Assembly (NCBI GenBank): GCA_035934535.1
Contig: DASYXS010000097.1
Span: 1 to 64,000 of the forward strand
DNA: 64,000 nucleotides
DNA from: DASSJF01 sp035934535
GTDB taxonomy: Bacteria > Sysuimicrobiota > Sysuimicrobiia > Sysuimicrobiales > Segetimicrobiaceae
Direction: 5' to 3'
Made by a program: the position numbers and the translations under genes. The notes below the pieces were generated by a model, which made no database searches, was not told the DNA's origin, and was given only the letters and a program-made list of their open reading frames with translations. This document shows, one piece after another, positions 1 through 8,471 of this stretch. Position 1 is the first letter of the stretch, and each line of letters starts with the position of its first letter.

Positions 1-228
1 CGTCCGGACCACGTCCTCGAGACGGCAATCGAGGCCGCGCAGTGCCGCGCCGATATTCTTCAGCACCTGCACGGTCTGCGCGTGCGCGTCCCCGGCCCCG
101 ACGATCTTCCCGCCGGCGTCCGTCGCCGTCGTGCCGGCCACGTGCACCGACCGCCCGACCCGCACGGCCCGCGAATACCCGACGATCGGCTCCCACGGCG
201 TGCCCGACGAATAGTTGCGGCGCTCCAC
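1..228 (-). CDS. RidA/YjgF family protein (3' end outside window)
   Basis: Seventy-six codons are visible from a GTG at 228 to the window edge. The start is set by GGAGGT five bases upstream. The protein begins VERRNYSSGTPWEPIVGYSR and continues through VHVAGTT and a QVLKNIGAALRGL stretch, which is the N-terminal half of the RidA (Rid/YER057c/UK114) fold. Characterised members hydrolyse reactive enamine/imine intermediates made by PLP enzymes; the arginine that defines deaminase-active RidA lies beyond the window, so activity cannot be judged. It follows the DinB-like gene by 27 bases and is probably co-transcribed. A PLP aminotransferase lies nearby on the other strand, a plausible source of such intermediates, but that link is inference. 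Confidence 0.85.
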   Translation of the reverse strand, partial: MERRNYSSGTPWEPIVGYSRAVRVGRSVHVAGTTATDAGGKIVGAGDAHAQTVQVLKNIGAALRGLDCRLEDVVRT

Positions 229-255
229 ACTCCACCTCCACCGGTACTGTCGTTT

Positions 256-780
256 CTATCGCCCGAGCGGCGTGCGGACGAACGCGAGGAACGAGTAATC
301 CAGGTTCTCCGCGCGGACGCCGCATTGGCGCAGCATCGCCATCACCTGCGCGCGGTGGTGCACCTCATGCAGCACCATGTGCAGCGCGGTCTCTCCGGCC
401 GTCGTGCGGGCGCGCACGGGCGCCGGCCCCGCGCGCGAGATGAACTCGACCGGCCGCGCGGGATCGCCGAGCGCCCGGATCGCCGCCGCGGTCCGGACGG
501 CCTGCGCGTCCCATGCGCGCGCAAACGGCTCGAACTCCGGCAGGCGTTCGGGGGTAAACGGACCCTCGGTGAGCGGGAAGTCACGGCCGGCGAGGCGCTC
601 CACGTACGCCCACTCCGCGGCCGCCATGTGGAGCAGCGTCGAGCGGATCGAGCCGAGGCCGAACGGGAAGGGCTGCGCGTAGGCGCCGGACCGCTCGGCT
701 TCGAGGTTCCGCACCCAGCCCAGCAGGCGTCCGCGGGCGGCGGTGAGGTACTCGAACACGCGCGGCATGTCGATCTCCAT
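256..780 (-). CDS. DinB-like (DUF664-type) four-helix protein
   Basis: About 174 residues with the DinB/YfiT fold signature: an N-terminal helix ending in LLGWV, a central LLHMAAAEWAYVERLAG helix and a C-terminal HMVLHEVHHRAQ helix. The spaced histidines (one in the second helix, two or three in HEVHHRAQ) are the usual metal-binding triad. Family members include bacillithiol or mycothiol transferases and stress-induced proteins, but most are uncharacterised. The ATG at 780 is preferred because a GGGGGTG sequence sits six bases upstream. An ATG at 786 and a GTG at 789 are in frame but overlap that sequence. RidA follows 27 bases downstream. Specific substrate unknown. Confidence 0.8.
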   Translation of the reverse strand: MEIDMPRVFEYLTAARGRLLGWVRNLEAERSGAYAQPFPFGLGSIRSTLLHMAAAEWAYVERLAGRDFPLTEGPFTPERLPEFEPFARAWDAQAVRTAAAIRALGDPARPVEFISRAGPAPVRARTTAGETALHMVLHEVHHRAQVMAMLRQCGVRAENLDYSFLAFVRTPLGR

Positions 781-998
781 CGGCATCACCCCCGCTGTAA
801 TTTCATGGTCGCGGCCGCAGTCCCGTTCGATAATGCCACGCGCGGCGGCCGAGCGCTACACGGGGAAGACGCGCATTCACGACGGAGCAAACGGAGGAGC
901 GGTTCCGCCCCTCCCCGAAGGCGAATATCAGGGCGCCGTCCGGCCACCGTACCTCGACGAAGCACTCGCCGGACCCGCCGAAGGAGGTCGTCCACGCG

Positions 999-2114
999 AT
1001 GGACGCGCGCCACGTCGAACTGCTGATCCCCGGTCCGATTCCGGTCTCGGACCAGGTCCTGGAGGTCATGGGGCATCAGGTCGAGCAGCACTACGGCCAG
1101 GATTGGATGCCCGTGTACGAACGGTTCGTCTCGCGGCTGCGCCGGATGTTCGTGACCGCGGGTTCGGTGTATCCGATCCCCGCCTCCGGCAGCGGCGGCA
1201 TCGATGCCGTCGTCGGCAGCCTCACCGGGGCAGACGGCCGGATCGGCGTCGTGGCCAACGGCTTTTTCGGCAACCGCGTGGTGGAAATCGCCCGCTCATA
1301 CTCCAAGAACGTCGAAGTTCTCGACGTGGCGTGGGACCGGCCGGCCGATCCCGACGACGTGCGCCGGTGGGTGCGGGCGCACAAACTGCCCCTGCTCGCC
1401 CTTGTCCACAGCGATACGTCGACCGGCGTGCTCAACCCGGTGCGCGAGATCGCCTCGGCCGTCCGGCCGGAAGGCACGGCGGTCGCGGTGGACGCGGTAT
1501 CATCGCTCGGCGGGGCCCCGGTCGAGACCGACGCCTGGGGACTCGCCGCGGTGTCCACCGCGTCGCAGAAGTGTCTCGAGACCCCGCCCGGGCTCGCGCC
1601 GGTCGCGATCACCAAGGCCGGCTGGGAGGTCATCGACCGGCAGCCCGCCTCGCACGGATGGTATCTGAACCTCCGCACGTGGCGCCGCTTTGAACGCGAG
1701 TGGGGCGCGCACCATCCATATCCGGTAACCATCCCGAGCAACCTGATCCTGGCGCTCGACCGGGCCCTGCAGCTCATTCTCGACGAAGGGCTCGAGACGC
1801 GGTTCGAACGGCACCGCCGCGCCCAGGCGGCGCTCCGCGAGGGGCTCGAGCGCATCGGCTTCCGGCTGTTCGTCGACGCGCGGTGGGCCTCGCCGACGGT
1901 GACCGTCGCCTACCCGCCCGAGGGCGTCGACGCGAACGTGCTGATCCGCAACATGCGCACGCGCGGCCTTGCGATCGCCGGCGGCCTCGAGCAGCTGGCC
2001 GGCAAGGTCATCCGGATCGGGCACCTCGGCACGCAGGCGCATCCCGAGCTGATGCGCCGGGTGGTGGACGCGCTCGAGGCGTGCCTGCGGGAAGGCGCGG
2101 CCGCGAGGCGCTAG
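999..2114 (+). CDS. Class V aminotransferase (alanine-glyoxylate / serine-pyruvate type)
   Basis: The 371 residues align in layout with small class V PLP aminotransferases. The features are an N-terminal LLIPGPIPVSDQVLEVMG, an ASGSGG phosphate-binding segment near 62-67, HSDTSTG at 137-143, VDAVSSLGG at 164-172 with the PLP-contacting Asp165, and STASQKCLETPPG at 186-198 with Lys191 as Schiff-base lysine. Such enzymes transfer amino groups from alanine, serine or aspartate to glyoxylate or pyruvate; related members are purine-catabolism (ureidoglycine) aminotransferases. The start is supported by AAGGAGG about eleven bases upstream. It is transcribed alone, and its stop codon shares the palindrome CTAG with a tiny open frame on the other strand. 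Exact substrate uncertain. Confidence 0.88.
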   Translation: MDARHVELLIPGPIPVSDQVLEVMGHQVEQHYGQDWMPVYERFVSRLRRMFVTAGSVYPIPASGSGGIDAVVGSLTGADGRIGVVANGFFGNRVVEIARSYSKNVEVLDVAWDRPADPDDVRRWVRAHKLPLLALVHSDTSTGVLNPVREIASAVRPEGTAVAVDAVSSLGGAPVETDAWGLAAVSTASQKCLETPPGLAPVAITKAGWEVIDRQPASHGWYLNLRTWRRFEREWGAHHPYPVTIPSNLILALDRALQLILDEGLETRFERHRRAQAALREGLERIGFRLFVDARWASPTVTVAYPPEGVDANVLIRNMRTRGLAIAGGLEQLAGKVIRIGHLGTQAHPELMRRVVDALEACLREGAAARR

Positions 2115-2197
2115 CCCGCGCGGCTTCGCGACCTCAACTCCACGTGTCGCGCCGCGTCCATCTCCTGCATCCACTCCGCGACGAGAATCCGCGGCAT
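2111..2197 (-). pseudogene. Micro-ORF or truncated gene start behind the permease
   Basis: A 28-codon frame starts at an ATG at 2197 with GAGGTG eight bases upstream and ends at TAG 2113-2111, whose CTAG palindrome also holds the stop of the facing aminotransferase. It lies 34 bases after the DppC-like permease on the same strand. The peptide starts MPRILVAEWMQEMD and ends in an Arg/Ser-rich tail. The opening MPRILVAE resembles the first strand of M81 (MlrC-type) peptidases or of 2-hydroxyacid dehydrogenases. It may therefore be the surviving 5' stub of a gene cut off here. It could equally be a chance frame in GC-rich DNA or a genuine micro-protein. Confidence 0.3.
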
Positions 2198-2231
2198 GGG
2201 CGTGGCACCTCGCTCGGCGGCGGGTCGACGC

Positions 2232-3206
2232 CTACTTGATGTGGTACGGGTCCACGGCGTCCCGCAGGCCGTCCCCGACGTAGTTGATGGCGATCACCGT
2301 CAGGAAGATCATGAGCCCCGGATAGATCGCCGTCCACGGGGCGCTCGTCATCTGGTCCTGCGCGGCGTTCAGCATGTTGCCCCACGTCGGCGTCGGCGGC
2401 TGCACTCCGAACCCGAGAAAGCTCAACCCCGACTCCGTGATGATGGAGCTCGCCACCCGCAGCGTCGCCGCGACGATGATCGGGCCGAGGCTGTTCGGCA
2501 GCACGTGGCGCGCGATGATCCGGGCGTTCCGGACCCCCAGCCCGCGCGCCGCCTCCACGAAGGTCGCCTCGCGCAGCGACAGAAAGGTGGCGCGCACGAG
2601 CCGCGCCACCGGCATCCACGAGGTGACCGCGATCACGAGCACGATCGGCAGCACGCTGCCCGCGCCGCCGCGCAGCATCGGGAGCGCCAGATTGCGCAGC
2701 ACCAGCGCGAGCACGATCAGCACGAACAGCTGCGGGAACGACAGCACGAGGTCGGTGAACCGCATCAGCACGTTGTCGACCCACCCGCGGTAAAATCCGG
2801 CGAACGCCCCGACCGCGGTCCCCAGCGTGACCGCGAGCGCCATCGCCGCCACGCCGATCGTCAGCGAGACCCGGCCGCCGTACAGGACGCGGGTGAGCAG
2901 GTCCCGGCCGAGGTCGTCCGTGCCCATCGGGTGCGCCCAGGTGGGCGCCGCCAGCCGGTGATCCAGGTCGGAGGACTGCGGGTCATACGGCGAGGCCAGG
3001 CGCGGCGCCGCCGACGCGAGCGCAAAGACGGCGAGGATCGCGAGCCCCGCGAGCGCCATCCGGTGTCGCCGGAAGCTGTCCCATGCCAGGCGCGCCGCGG
3101 TGCGGTGGCGGCGCCGGTCCCCCGCCCCGCCGGTCCGTGCCGCTGCCGGGTCCAGCGCGACGGCCGGATTTGATTTCATGGTGGCCGGCGGCGGGTCCGT
3201 CGGCAC
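2232..3206 (-). CDS. Oligopeptide ABC transporter permease, DppC/OppC type
   Basis: The 324-residue protein has the DppC layout. There is a Pro/Ala-rich cytosolic leader, one membrane span, the periplasmic segment with LASPYDPQSSDLDHRLAAPTWAHPMGTDDLGRDL, and then five spans. The EAA loop reads EAARGLGVRNARIIARHVLPN, which docks on the transporter ATPase. It forms the inner-membrane channel with the DppB-like partner encoded just upstream (11-base gap). The start is probably a GTG at 3206, since an in-frame ATG at 3179 has no better ribosome-binding site. It is the last gene of a binding protein-DppB-DppC set with no ATPase genes beside it. Imported substrate (peptides, opines or glycosides) cannot be told from sequence. 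Confidence 0.92.
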   Translation of the reverse strand: MPTDPPPATMKSNPAVALDPAAARTGGAGDRRRHRTAARLAWDSFRRHRMALAGLAILAVFALASAAPRLASPYDPQSSDLDHRLAAPTWAHPMGTDDLGRDLLTRVLYGGRVSLTIGVAAMALAVTLGTAVGAFAGFYRGWVDNVLMRFTDLVLSFPQLFVLIVLALVLRNLALPMLRGGAGSVLPIVLVIAVTSWMPVARLVRATFLSLREATFVEAARGLGVRNARIIARHVLPNSLGPIIVAATLRVASSIITESGLSFLGFGVQPPTPTWGNMLNAAQDQMTSAPWTAIYPGLMIFLTVIAINYVGDGLRDAVDPYHIK

Positions 3207-3216
3207 GGCCGGCTCA

Positions 3217-4191
3217 TCAGCCGTACCTGATCCGGGGATCGAGGTAGGCGTAGCCGACGTCCGCGGCCAGGTTCGAGAGCACGATGAGCATCGCCGTGAT
3301 CATCACGATGCTCATCAAGAGCGCGTAGTCGAACCGCAGCGCGGAATCGTAGAACAGCCGGCCCATCCCCGGCCAGCTGAAGATCGTCTCGGTGAACAGC
3401 GCCCCGCCGAACAAGACCGGCAGATCGAGCGCGATAATGGTGACGACGGGCAGCGCCGCGTTCTTCAGCGCGTGGCCCCAGACCACGCGCCGGCCGCTCG
3501 CCCCCTTCGAGCGCGCGGTCCGGATGTAGTCCGCGTGCAGCACCTCGATCATGCTGGCGCGCACGTACCGGACGATCGCCGCGCAGTTGGCGAGCGTCAG
3601 CATCGCGACCGGCAGGATGAGGTGCTGGATCCGATCGCCGAGCGAAAACGGCTCGCCGATCGTGTACATGCCGCCCGCCGGCAGGAGCGGCAGCCCGCTC
3701 AGCGGGTTGCGGAGGGTGACGTGGAACGCGATGATCAGGATCAGCCCGAACCAGAAGATCGGGATCGACTGGCCCATGAACGCGACCGTCGTGGTCGCGT
3801 GGTCGAACACCGAGTACTGCCGCACCGCCGACAGCGTGCCGGCCGGGATCGCGATCGCCAGCGTGACCAGGTACTGGATGCCGATCAGGTACAGCGTGTT
3901 GGGAAACCGCTCGCCGATCTCCACCAGCACCGGCCGCTTGGTGACGAGGGAATAGCCCCAGTCGCCGTGGGCGACGGCCCCCAGCCACCGCAGGTAGCGG
4001 ACGTGAATCGGCTGGTTGAGGCCGAGCTCCGCCTCGATCCGCGCGATATCCTCGGACGAGAGCCGCGGGTTGTTCTCATAGGCGGCGGTCGGGCCGCCCG
4101 GCACGATGTTGATCAGAAAGAACACCGCGACGCTCACGAGGAGCAGCAGCGGCACCGCCTGCAGCAGGCGCCGGGCCAGGTAGCGGATCAT
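3217..4191 (-). CDS. Oligopeptide ABC transporter permease, DppB/OppB type
   Basis: The 324 residues start MIRYLARRLLQAVPLLLLVSVAVFF, the standard DppB N-terminus with its first span, followed by INIVPGGP and a long loop with LGLNQPIHVRYLRWL. The EAA loop reads HADYIRTARSKGASGRRVVWGHALKNAALPV, and the C-terminus is the typical YLDPRIRYG. The ATG at 4191 is the obvious start although the frame stays open further upstream. It sits 22 bases after the binding-protein gene and 11 bases before the DppC-like gene, so the three form one transcription unit. It acts as half of the inner-membrane channel. Confidence 0.93.
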   Translation of the reverse strand: MIRYLARRLLQAVPLLLLVSVAVFFLINIVPGGPTAAYENNPRLSSEDIARIEAELGLNQPIHVRYLRWLGAVAHGDWGYSLVTKRPVLVEIGERFPNTLYLIGIQYLVTLAIAIPAGTLSAVRQYSVFDHATTTVAFMGQSIPIFWFGLILIIAFHVTLRNPLSGLPLLPAGGMYTIGEPFSLGDRIQHLILPVAMLTLANCAAIVRYVRASMIEVLHADYIRTARSKGASGRRVVWGHALKNAALPVVTIIALDLPVLFGGALFTETIFSWPGMGRLFYDSALRFDYALLMSIVMITAMLIVLSNLAADVGYAYLDPRIRYG

Positions 4192-4213
4192 GCAATCGGC
4201 GCCGGACGCGGCC

Positions 4214-5911
4214 CTATCGCGCCACCGACCAGGCCTGCGCGTTCCAGGCGAGGTTTTCCCAGACGTTCGTGACCCAGCCCTGCAGCCGGTCGCGGTACGC
4301 GCTGATCGTGCTGCGGCTGTAGAGGTAGACGTGCGGCCGGTCCGCGACGATCTGATGCATCGCGTCGCAGTAGGCCGCGCGCCGGACCCCAAGATCCGCC
4401 GACGAAGCGGCCTTCTTCACGTCCGCGTCCAGCTGCGGGCTCGCATAGCGTGCGTAGTTGAAGCCGTCGCCGGCGTTCTGCGCCGTCGGCATCTTCCACG
4501 AGGCGAAGTAGCCCTCCACCTGCGACTGCGGGTCCACGTCGGGGTTCGTCGTGTACATCACGACGTCGAAATGCCCGTGCTTGCGGAACGCGCCGCTCGC
4601 CCACGACCCGAACAGCACCGGCGACGGGACGTTCTCGATGTAGAACTCGAGGCCGATCGCCCGCATGTACTCGATGATCAGCTGCTCGGCCTCTTCGCGG
4701 AGCTTGTTGCCGGTCGTCGTCTGCAGCTTCAGGCGGAGCCGCGTGCCGTCCTTCGCGTAGCGCGCGCCCTTCGCGACGCGGATGCCGTCCGGACCCGGGA
4801 TCCAGCCGGCCTCTTGTAGCAGCGCCCGCGCCCGCGCCGGATTGTACGTGCTGATCGGCGTGTCGCACTCCGCCCAGCCGAGGTGCAGCTCGTTGGTCCC
4901 GACGGTCGCGAGCCCGTAGAGCAGCTTGCTCGTGATCTCACGCTTGTTGATGCCGAGCTCGATCGCCTCGCGCACGCGCGGGTCGCCGAGGATCGGGTGC
5001 GGATGCTGCTTCACCGCGGCGGCGTCCGGGCCGTCGAGGGACGGGTCGGCGAAATTGAGCACCAGACGCTCGGCGCCGGGGCCGGGCGCAGAACTGATCT
5101 TCACGCCCGCGGCACTTTTGAGCTCCGGGACGTCCGATTCGATCAGGTCCCAGACGACGTCGACGTCGCCCGTCTTGATCAACTGCTTGCCGACTTCCCG
5201 GCTCGGCACGACGCGAATGATCACGCGGTCGAGGTAGGGCTGGTCTTTGACGCGATAATTCGGGTTGCGGACCAGCGTGATGTGGTCTCCGGACGCCCAC
5301 TCCGTGACCATGAACGGCCCGGTGCCGACCGGCTTGCGGTTGTACGGCCACTTCGTCATGTTGGCGGGGTCGCCGGTGGCGTGCCGCGGCAGAATGCCGC
5401 CGAAGCGCGAGAGAAACGGCGCGTACAGCTGCTTGTACCGCACGACCACGGTCTGCGGATTGGGACAGTCGACGCTCTGGATCTGGTCGTAGCCGCTGGT
5501 GTAGATCGCGCCGCTCTTCGGGGTGGTGAGCACCTGCCACGTGAACTTGACGTCGTCGCAGGTCATCGGCTGCCCGTCGGACCACAGGACGCCGGGCCGC
5601 AGATGGTAGGTGATCGTCTTCCCGTCCGGCGAGACGCCGCCGTTCTTCTGGTCCGGGACTTCGGCGGCGAGCTGCGGAATATACTTGCCGTCTGGCCCGA
5701 CCCGCAGCAGCCCCTCGACCGTGAGGATCGTCACCTCGAAGGCGGCGGTCTGCGACGCGATCAGCGGGTTGAGGAGCTCCGGCTCCTGATAGAGCGCGAT
5801 CGTAACCGACCCGCCCCGCCGCGGCTGCTGCGATACGGCCGGCTGCGCGAGCAGCGCCACGACCCCCGCGAGGACCGGCCATGCAAGAACTGAGATGCTC
5901 CAGCGTCTCAT
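4214..5911 (-). CDS. Oligopeptide-type ABC transporter substrate-binding protein (SBP family 5)
   Basis: The 565-residue protein has a secretion signal at 1-28 (RRWSISVLAWPVLAGVVALL, then AQPAVSQ). The family 5 fold follows: GGSVTIALYQEPELLNPL near 33-50, VEGLLRVGPDGKYIPQLAAEVP, then WSDGQPMTCDDVKFTWQVL and GTGPFMVTEWASGDHITLVRNPNY. It would capture peptides or similar ligands in the periplasm and deliver them to the two downstream permeases. The first gene of this minus-strand set, it starts at an ATG preceded by a GGGGGGGTGA ribosome-binding site. It ends 22 bases before the DppB-like start. The ligand is not predictable, since this family binds peptides, heme, nickel chelates, opines and oligosaccharides. 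Confidence 0.93.
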   Translation of the reverse strand: MRRWSISVLAWPVLAGVVALLAQPAVSQQPRRGGSVTIALYQEPELLNPLIASQTAAFEVTILTVEGLLRVGPDGKYIPQLAAEVPDQKNGGVSPDGKTITYHLRPGVLWSDGQPMTCDDVKFTWQVLTTPKSGAIYTSGYDQIQSVDCPNPQTVVVRYKQLYAPFLSRFGGILPRHATGDPANMTKWPYNRKPVGTGPFMVTEWASGDHITLVRNPNYRVKDQPYLDRVIIRVVPSREVGKQLIKTGDVDVVWDLIESDVPELKSAAGVKISSAPGPGAERLVLNFADPSLDGPDAAAVKQHPHPILGDPRVREAIELGINKREITSKLLYGLATVGTNELHLGWAECDTPISTYNPARARALLQEAGWIPGPDGIRVAKGARYAKDGTRLRLKLQTTTGNKLREEAEQLIIEYMRAIGLEFYIENVPSPVLFGSWASGAFRKHGHFDVVMYTTNPDVDPQSQVEGYFASWKMPTAQNAGDGFNYARYASPQLDADVKKAASSADLGVRRAAYCDAMHQIVADRPHVYLYSRSTISAYRDRLQGWVTNVWENLAWNAQAWSVAR

Positions 5912-6010
5912 CCGAACGTCACCCCCCCCGAAAAGTGGAGGTTCGCGTTCGGTGCGGCGGGGGTGTTTCCTTCAGATCGGCCGCGGCGGCGGCACCGGTG
6001 TCCCGGCACC

Positions 6011-6979
6011 TTACGGAATGAGCAGCACCTTCCCGGCGGTGCCGCGGCTCGAGAGCGCCTTGTGCGCCTCGGCCGCCTTGGCCAAGGGGAACGTTCGGTC
6101 GATCCGGACTTTGAGCCGGCCTCCGGCGATCCACCCCAGCACGTCGCCCGCGCGCTTTGCGTACTCTTCACGCGTTAGGATGTAGTCGCGCATCGTCGGC
6201 CGTGTCAGGAACAGCGAGCCCTTCTGGTTGAGCGTCTGAATGTCGACCGGCGCGACGGACCCGCTCGACTGGCCGAACGCGACGAGGTAGCCGCGGGGAG
6301 CGAGACAGTTCATGCTCTTGTCGAACGTGGTCCTGCCGACGGAATCGTAGACGACCTGCACGCCGCGCCCGCCCGTGATGCGCTTCGTCTCCGCCTCGAA
6401 GTCCTGCTGCTCATAGAGGATCACGTGGTCCGCGCCGGCGCCGCGCGCGAGCGCCGCCTTTGCCTCGGTCGAGACGGTACCGATGATCTTGGCCCCGCGC
6501 ATCTTCGCCATCTGCGTGAGCAGCAGGCCGACGCCCCCGGCCGCGGCATGAAGCAGCGCGGTGTCCGCCGGTCCCAGGGGGTACGTCGAATGCGTCAGGT
6601 AGTGCGCCGTGATGCCCTGAAGCATCGCCGCGGCCCCGGTCTTCGTGTCGACACCGGCGGGCAGCTTCACCAGGCGCGCCGCCGGCACCACCGCGTGCGT
6701 CGCGTACGAACCGAGCACGCCGGTGTAGGCCACGCGGTCGCCGGGCTTCACGTCCGCGACCTCGCGGCCGACCGACTCGACCACTCCGGCGCCCTCGCTC
6801 CCGGCCGTGAACGGCAGCGCCATCTTGTAGACGCCTTCGCGCTGATAGATGTCGACAAAGTTGACGCCGGCCGCCTCGATCCGGATGAGGGCGTCCGCCG
6901 GACCGGGCGCCGGCGCCGGCAATTCCTCGAACCGGAGGACCTCCGGCCCTCCGGACTGGTGCACGCGGACGGCGTTCAT
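6011..6979 (-). CDS. Zinc-independent quinone oxidoreductase (MDR family)
   Basis: The 322 residues match NADPH:quinone reductase (QOR) of the medium-chain dehydrogenase family. They include an N-terminal GroES-like domain with EAAGVNFVDIYQREGVY, then GSEGAGVVESVG, and the nucleotide-binding motif AAAGGVG at 145-151. There are no zinc-ligand cysteines, as expected for QOR. Predicted to reduce quinones or enones with NADPH in the cytoplasm. The start has GAGGAG nine bases upstream. It lies 31 bases... downstream of the aldehyde dehydrogenase stop region on the same strand and may share its transcript; the pair could detoxify or oxidise carbonyl compounds, which is inference. Confidence 0.9.
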   Translation of the reverse strand: MNAVRVHQSGGPEVLRFEELPAPAPGPADALIRIEAAGVNFVDIYQREGVYKMALPFTAGSEGAGVVESVGREVADVKPGDRVAYTGVLGSYATHAVVPAARLVKLPAGVDTKTGAAAMLQGITAHYLTHSTYPLGPADTALLHAAAGGVGLLLTQMAKMRGAKIIGTVSTEAKAALARGAGADHVILYEQQDFEAETKRITGGRGVQVVYDSVGRTTFDKSMNCLAPRGYLVAFGQSSGSVAPVDIQTLNQKGSLFLTRPTMRDYILTREEYAKRAGDVLGWIAGGRLKVRIDRTFPLAKAAEAHKALSSRGTAGKVLLIP

Positions 6980-7015
6980 GGGCGTCGCTCCTCGCTCACG
7001 TCGTCGCCGTATCCG

Positions 7016-8437
7016 CTACGACAGGTGGAACACGACCATCTTGAGCTCGGTCATCTCCTGGACCGCGTACTTGGGACCTTCCTTCCCGAAGCCGCTTTCC
7101 TTGAGGCCGCCGTACGGCATGAGATCGACCCGCCACTGCGGGCCCCAGTTGATGTGGATGTTGCCGGACTCGACCTCGCGGGCGAACTTCATGGCCCAAT
7201 TGACGTTCTGCGTGAACACGCCCGCCGAGAGCCCGTAGTTGCTGTCGTTCGCCAGCGCGATCGCGTCGTCGATGGTGTCGGCCGGCGTCACACCGACCGC
7301 GGGACCGAACAGCTCGCTGCGGGAGACGCGCATCTCGGGCTTCACGTCGGCGAGAATCGTCGGCGCGTACACGGCGCCCTGCCGTTCGCCGCCCGTCACA
7401 AGGCGCGCGCCTCCGGCGACCGCCTCGTTAACCCATGATTCGACGCGCTTCGCGTCGGACTCGCGGACCATCGGCCCCATCTTCACGCCTTCCGAGAGCG
7501 GGTTGCCGGTGCTGATCGCCGACACCTTCGCCTTGAGCGCGTTGAGGAAGTCGCCGTAGATCGCCTTGTGCGAAATCACGCGCTGCGTGCTGATGCAGAC
7601 CTGGCCGGCGTTGGCGTACCCGGTCGCGGCGATCGCCGCGGCCACCTTGTCGAGGTCGGCGTCGGGCATGACGATCGCCGGGGCGTTGCTGCCGAGCTCC
7701 ATCGTCACCTTCTTGAGCCCGGCGGTCTTGCAGATCCGCTCGCCGACGTCGCGGCTGCCGGTGAAGGTAATCTTGCGCACGCGCGGATCGGCGACGAGCG
7801 TGTCGCCGATCTCGCCGCCGCTGCCGGTGAGGCACTGGATCCCCTCCGCCGGGACGCCTGCGTCGAGCAGCACCTGCGTCAGCTTGAGCGCGGAGAGCGG
7901 CGTGTCGGTCGCGGGCTTCAAGATGACGGCGTTGCCGCCGGCGAGCGCGGGTCCCACCTTGTGCGTGACCAGGTGCAGCGGGAAATTGAACGGGCTGATG
8001 CCGACGACCACGCCGCACGGCACGCGCAGCGTGAAGCCCATCTGCGAGGCGGAGGTCACGCCGGGCGCGCCGTCGAGCGGCACCACTTCGCCGCCGAGCC
8101 GCTTCGCCTCTTCCGCGGAGAGCACGAGGATCTCCGTCGCACGCGCGACCTCGATCCGCGACTCGGCGAGAATCTTCCCTTCCTCGAGGGTGATCGTCTT
8201 GGCGAAGTCTTCGGTGCGCGCCGCCAGGAGCTCCGCGGCTTTCTTGAGGATCTGCGCCCGCTGGTAGCCGCTGAGCGCCCGCATCGCCTTGGCCCCGCGC
8301 ACCGCGGTCTGCAGGGCGCGCTCGACGTCGTCGGCGTCGCCCTTCGGGACGGTATCGACCGTCGAGCCGTCAAACGGGTTGGTGACGGGGATCGTCTGCC
8401 GCTTGTCGATCCATTCCGTGCCGACGTACATCTTCAT
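7016..8437 (-). CDS. NAD(P)-dependent aldehyde dehydrogenase
   Basis: The 473-residue protein has all ALDH superfamily hallmarks. SPFNFP carries Asn151, LKPATDTPLSAL carries Lys174, TFTGSRDVG is the cofactor loop, ELGSNAP carries the general base Glu247, and GQVCISTQRV carries nucleophile Cys281. It ends with the oligomerisation region INWGPQWRVDLMPYGGLKESG. The layout is closest to lactaldehyde, succinate-semialdehyde or non-phosphorylating glyceraldehyde-3-phosphate dehydrogenases. It would oxidise an aldehyde to its acid with NAD(P). The start is well supported by AGGAGG seven bases upstream. A quinone oxidoreductase gene follows by 36 bases. Substrate not assignable from sequence. Confidence 0.93.
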   Translation of the reverse strand: MKMYVGTEWIDKRQTIPVTNPFDGSTVDTVPKGDADDVERALQTAVRGAKAMRALSGYQRAQILKKAAELLAARTEDFAKTITLEEGKILAESRIEVARATEILVLSAEEAKRLGGEVVPLDGAPGVTSASQMGFTLRVPCGVVVGISPFNFPLHLVTHKVGPALAGGNAVILKPATDTPLSALKLTQVLLDAGVPAEGIQCLTGSGGEIGDTLVADPRVRKITFTGSRDVGERICKTAGLKKVTMELGSNAPAIVMPDADLDKVAAAIAATGYANAGQVCISTQRVISHKAIYGDFLNALKAKVSAISTGNPLSEGVKMGPMVRESDAKRVESWVNEAVAGGARLVTGGERQGAVYAPTILADVKPEMRVSRSELFGPAVGVTPADTIDDAIALANDSNYGLSAGVFTQNVNWAMKFAREVESGNIHINWGPQWRVDLMPYGGLKESGFGKEGPKYAVQEMTELKMVVFHLS

Positions 8438-8471
8438 GGCCGTCCTCCTGAGACTCGTCGGTAACTGCCCG

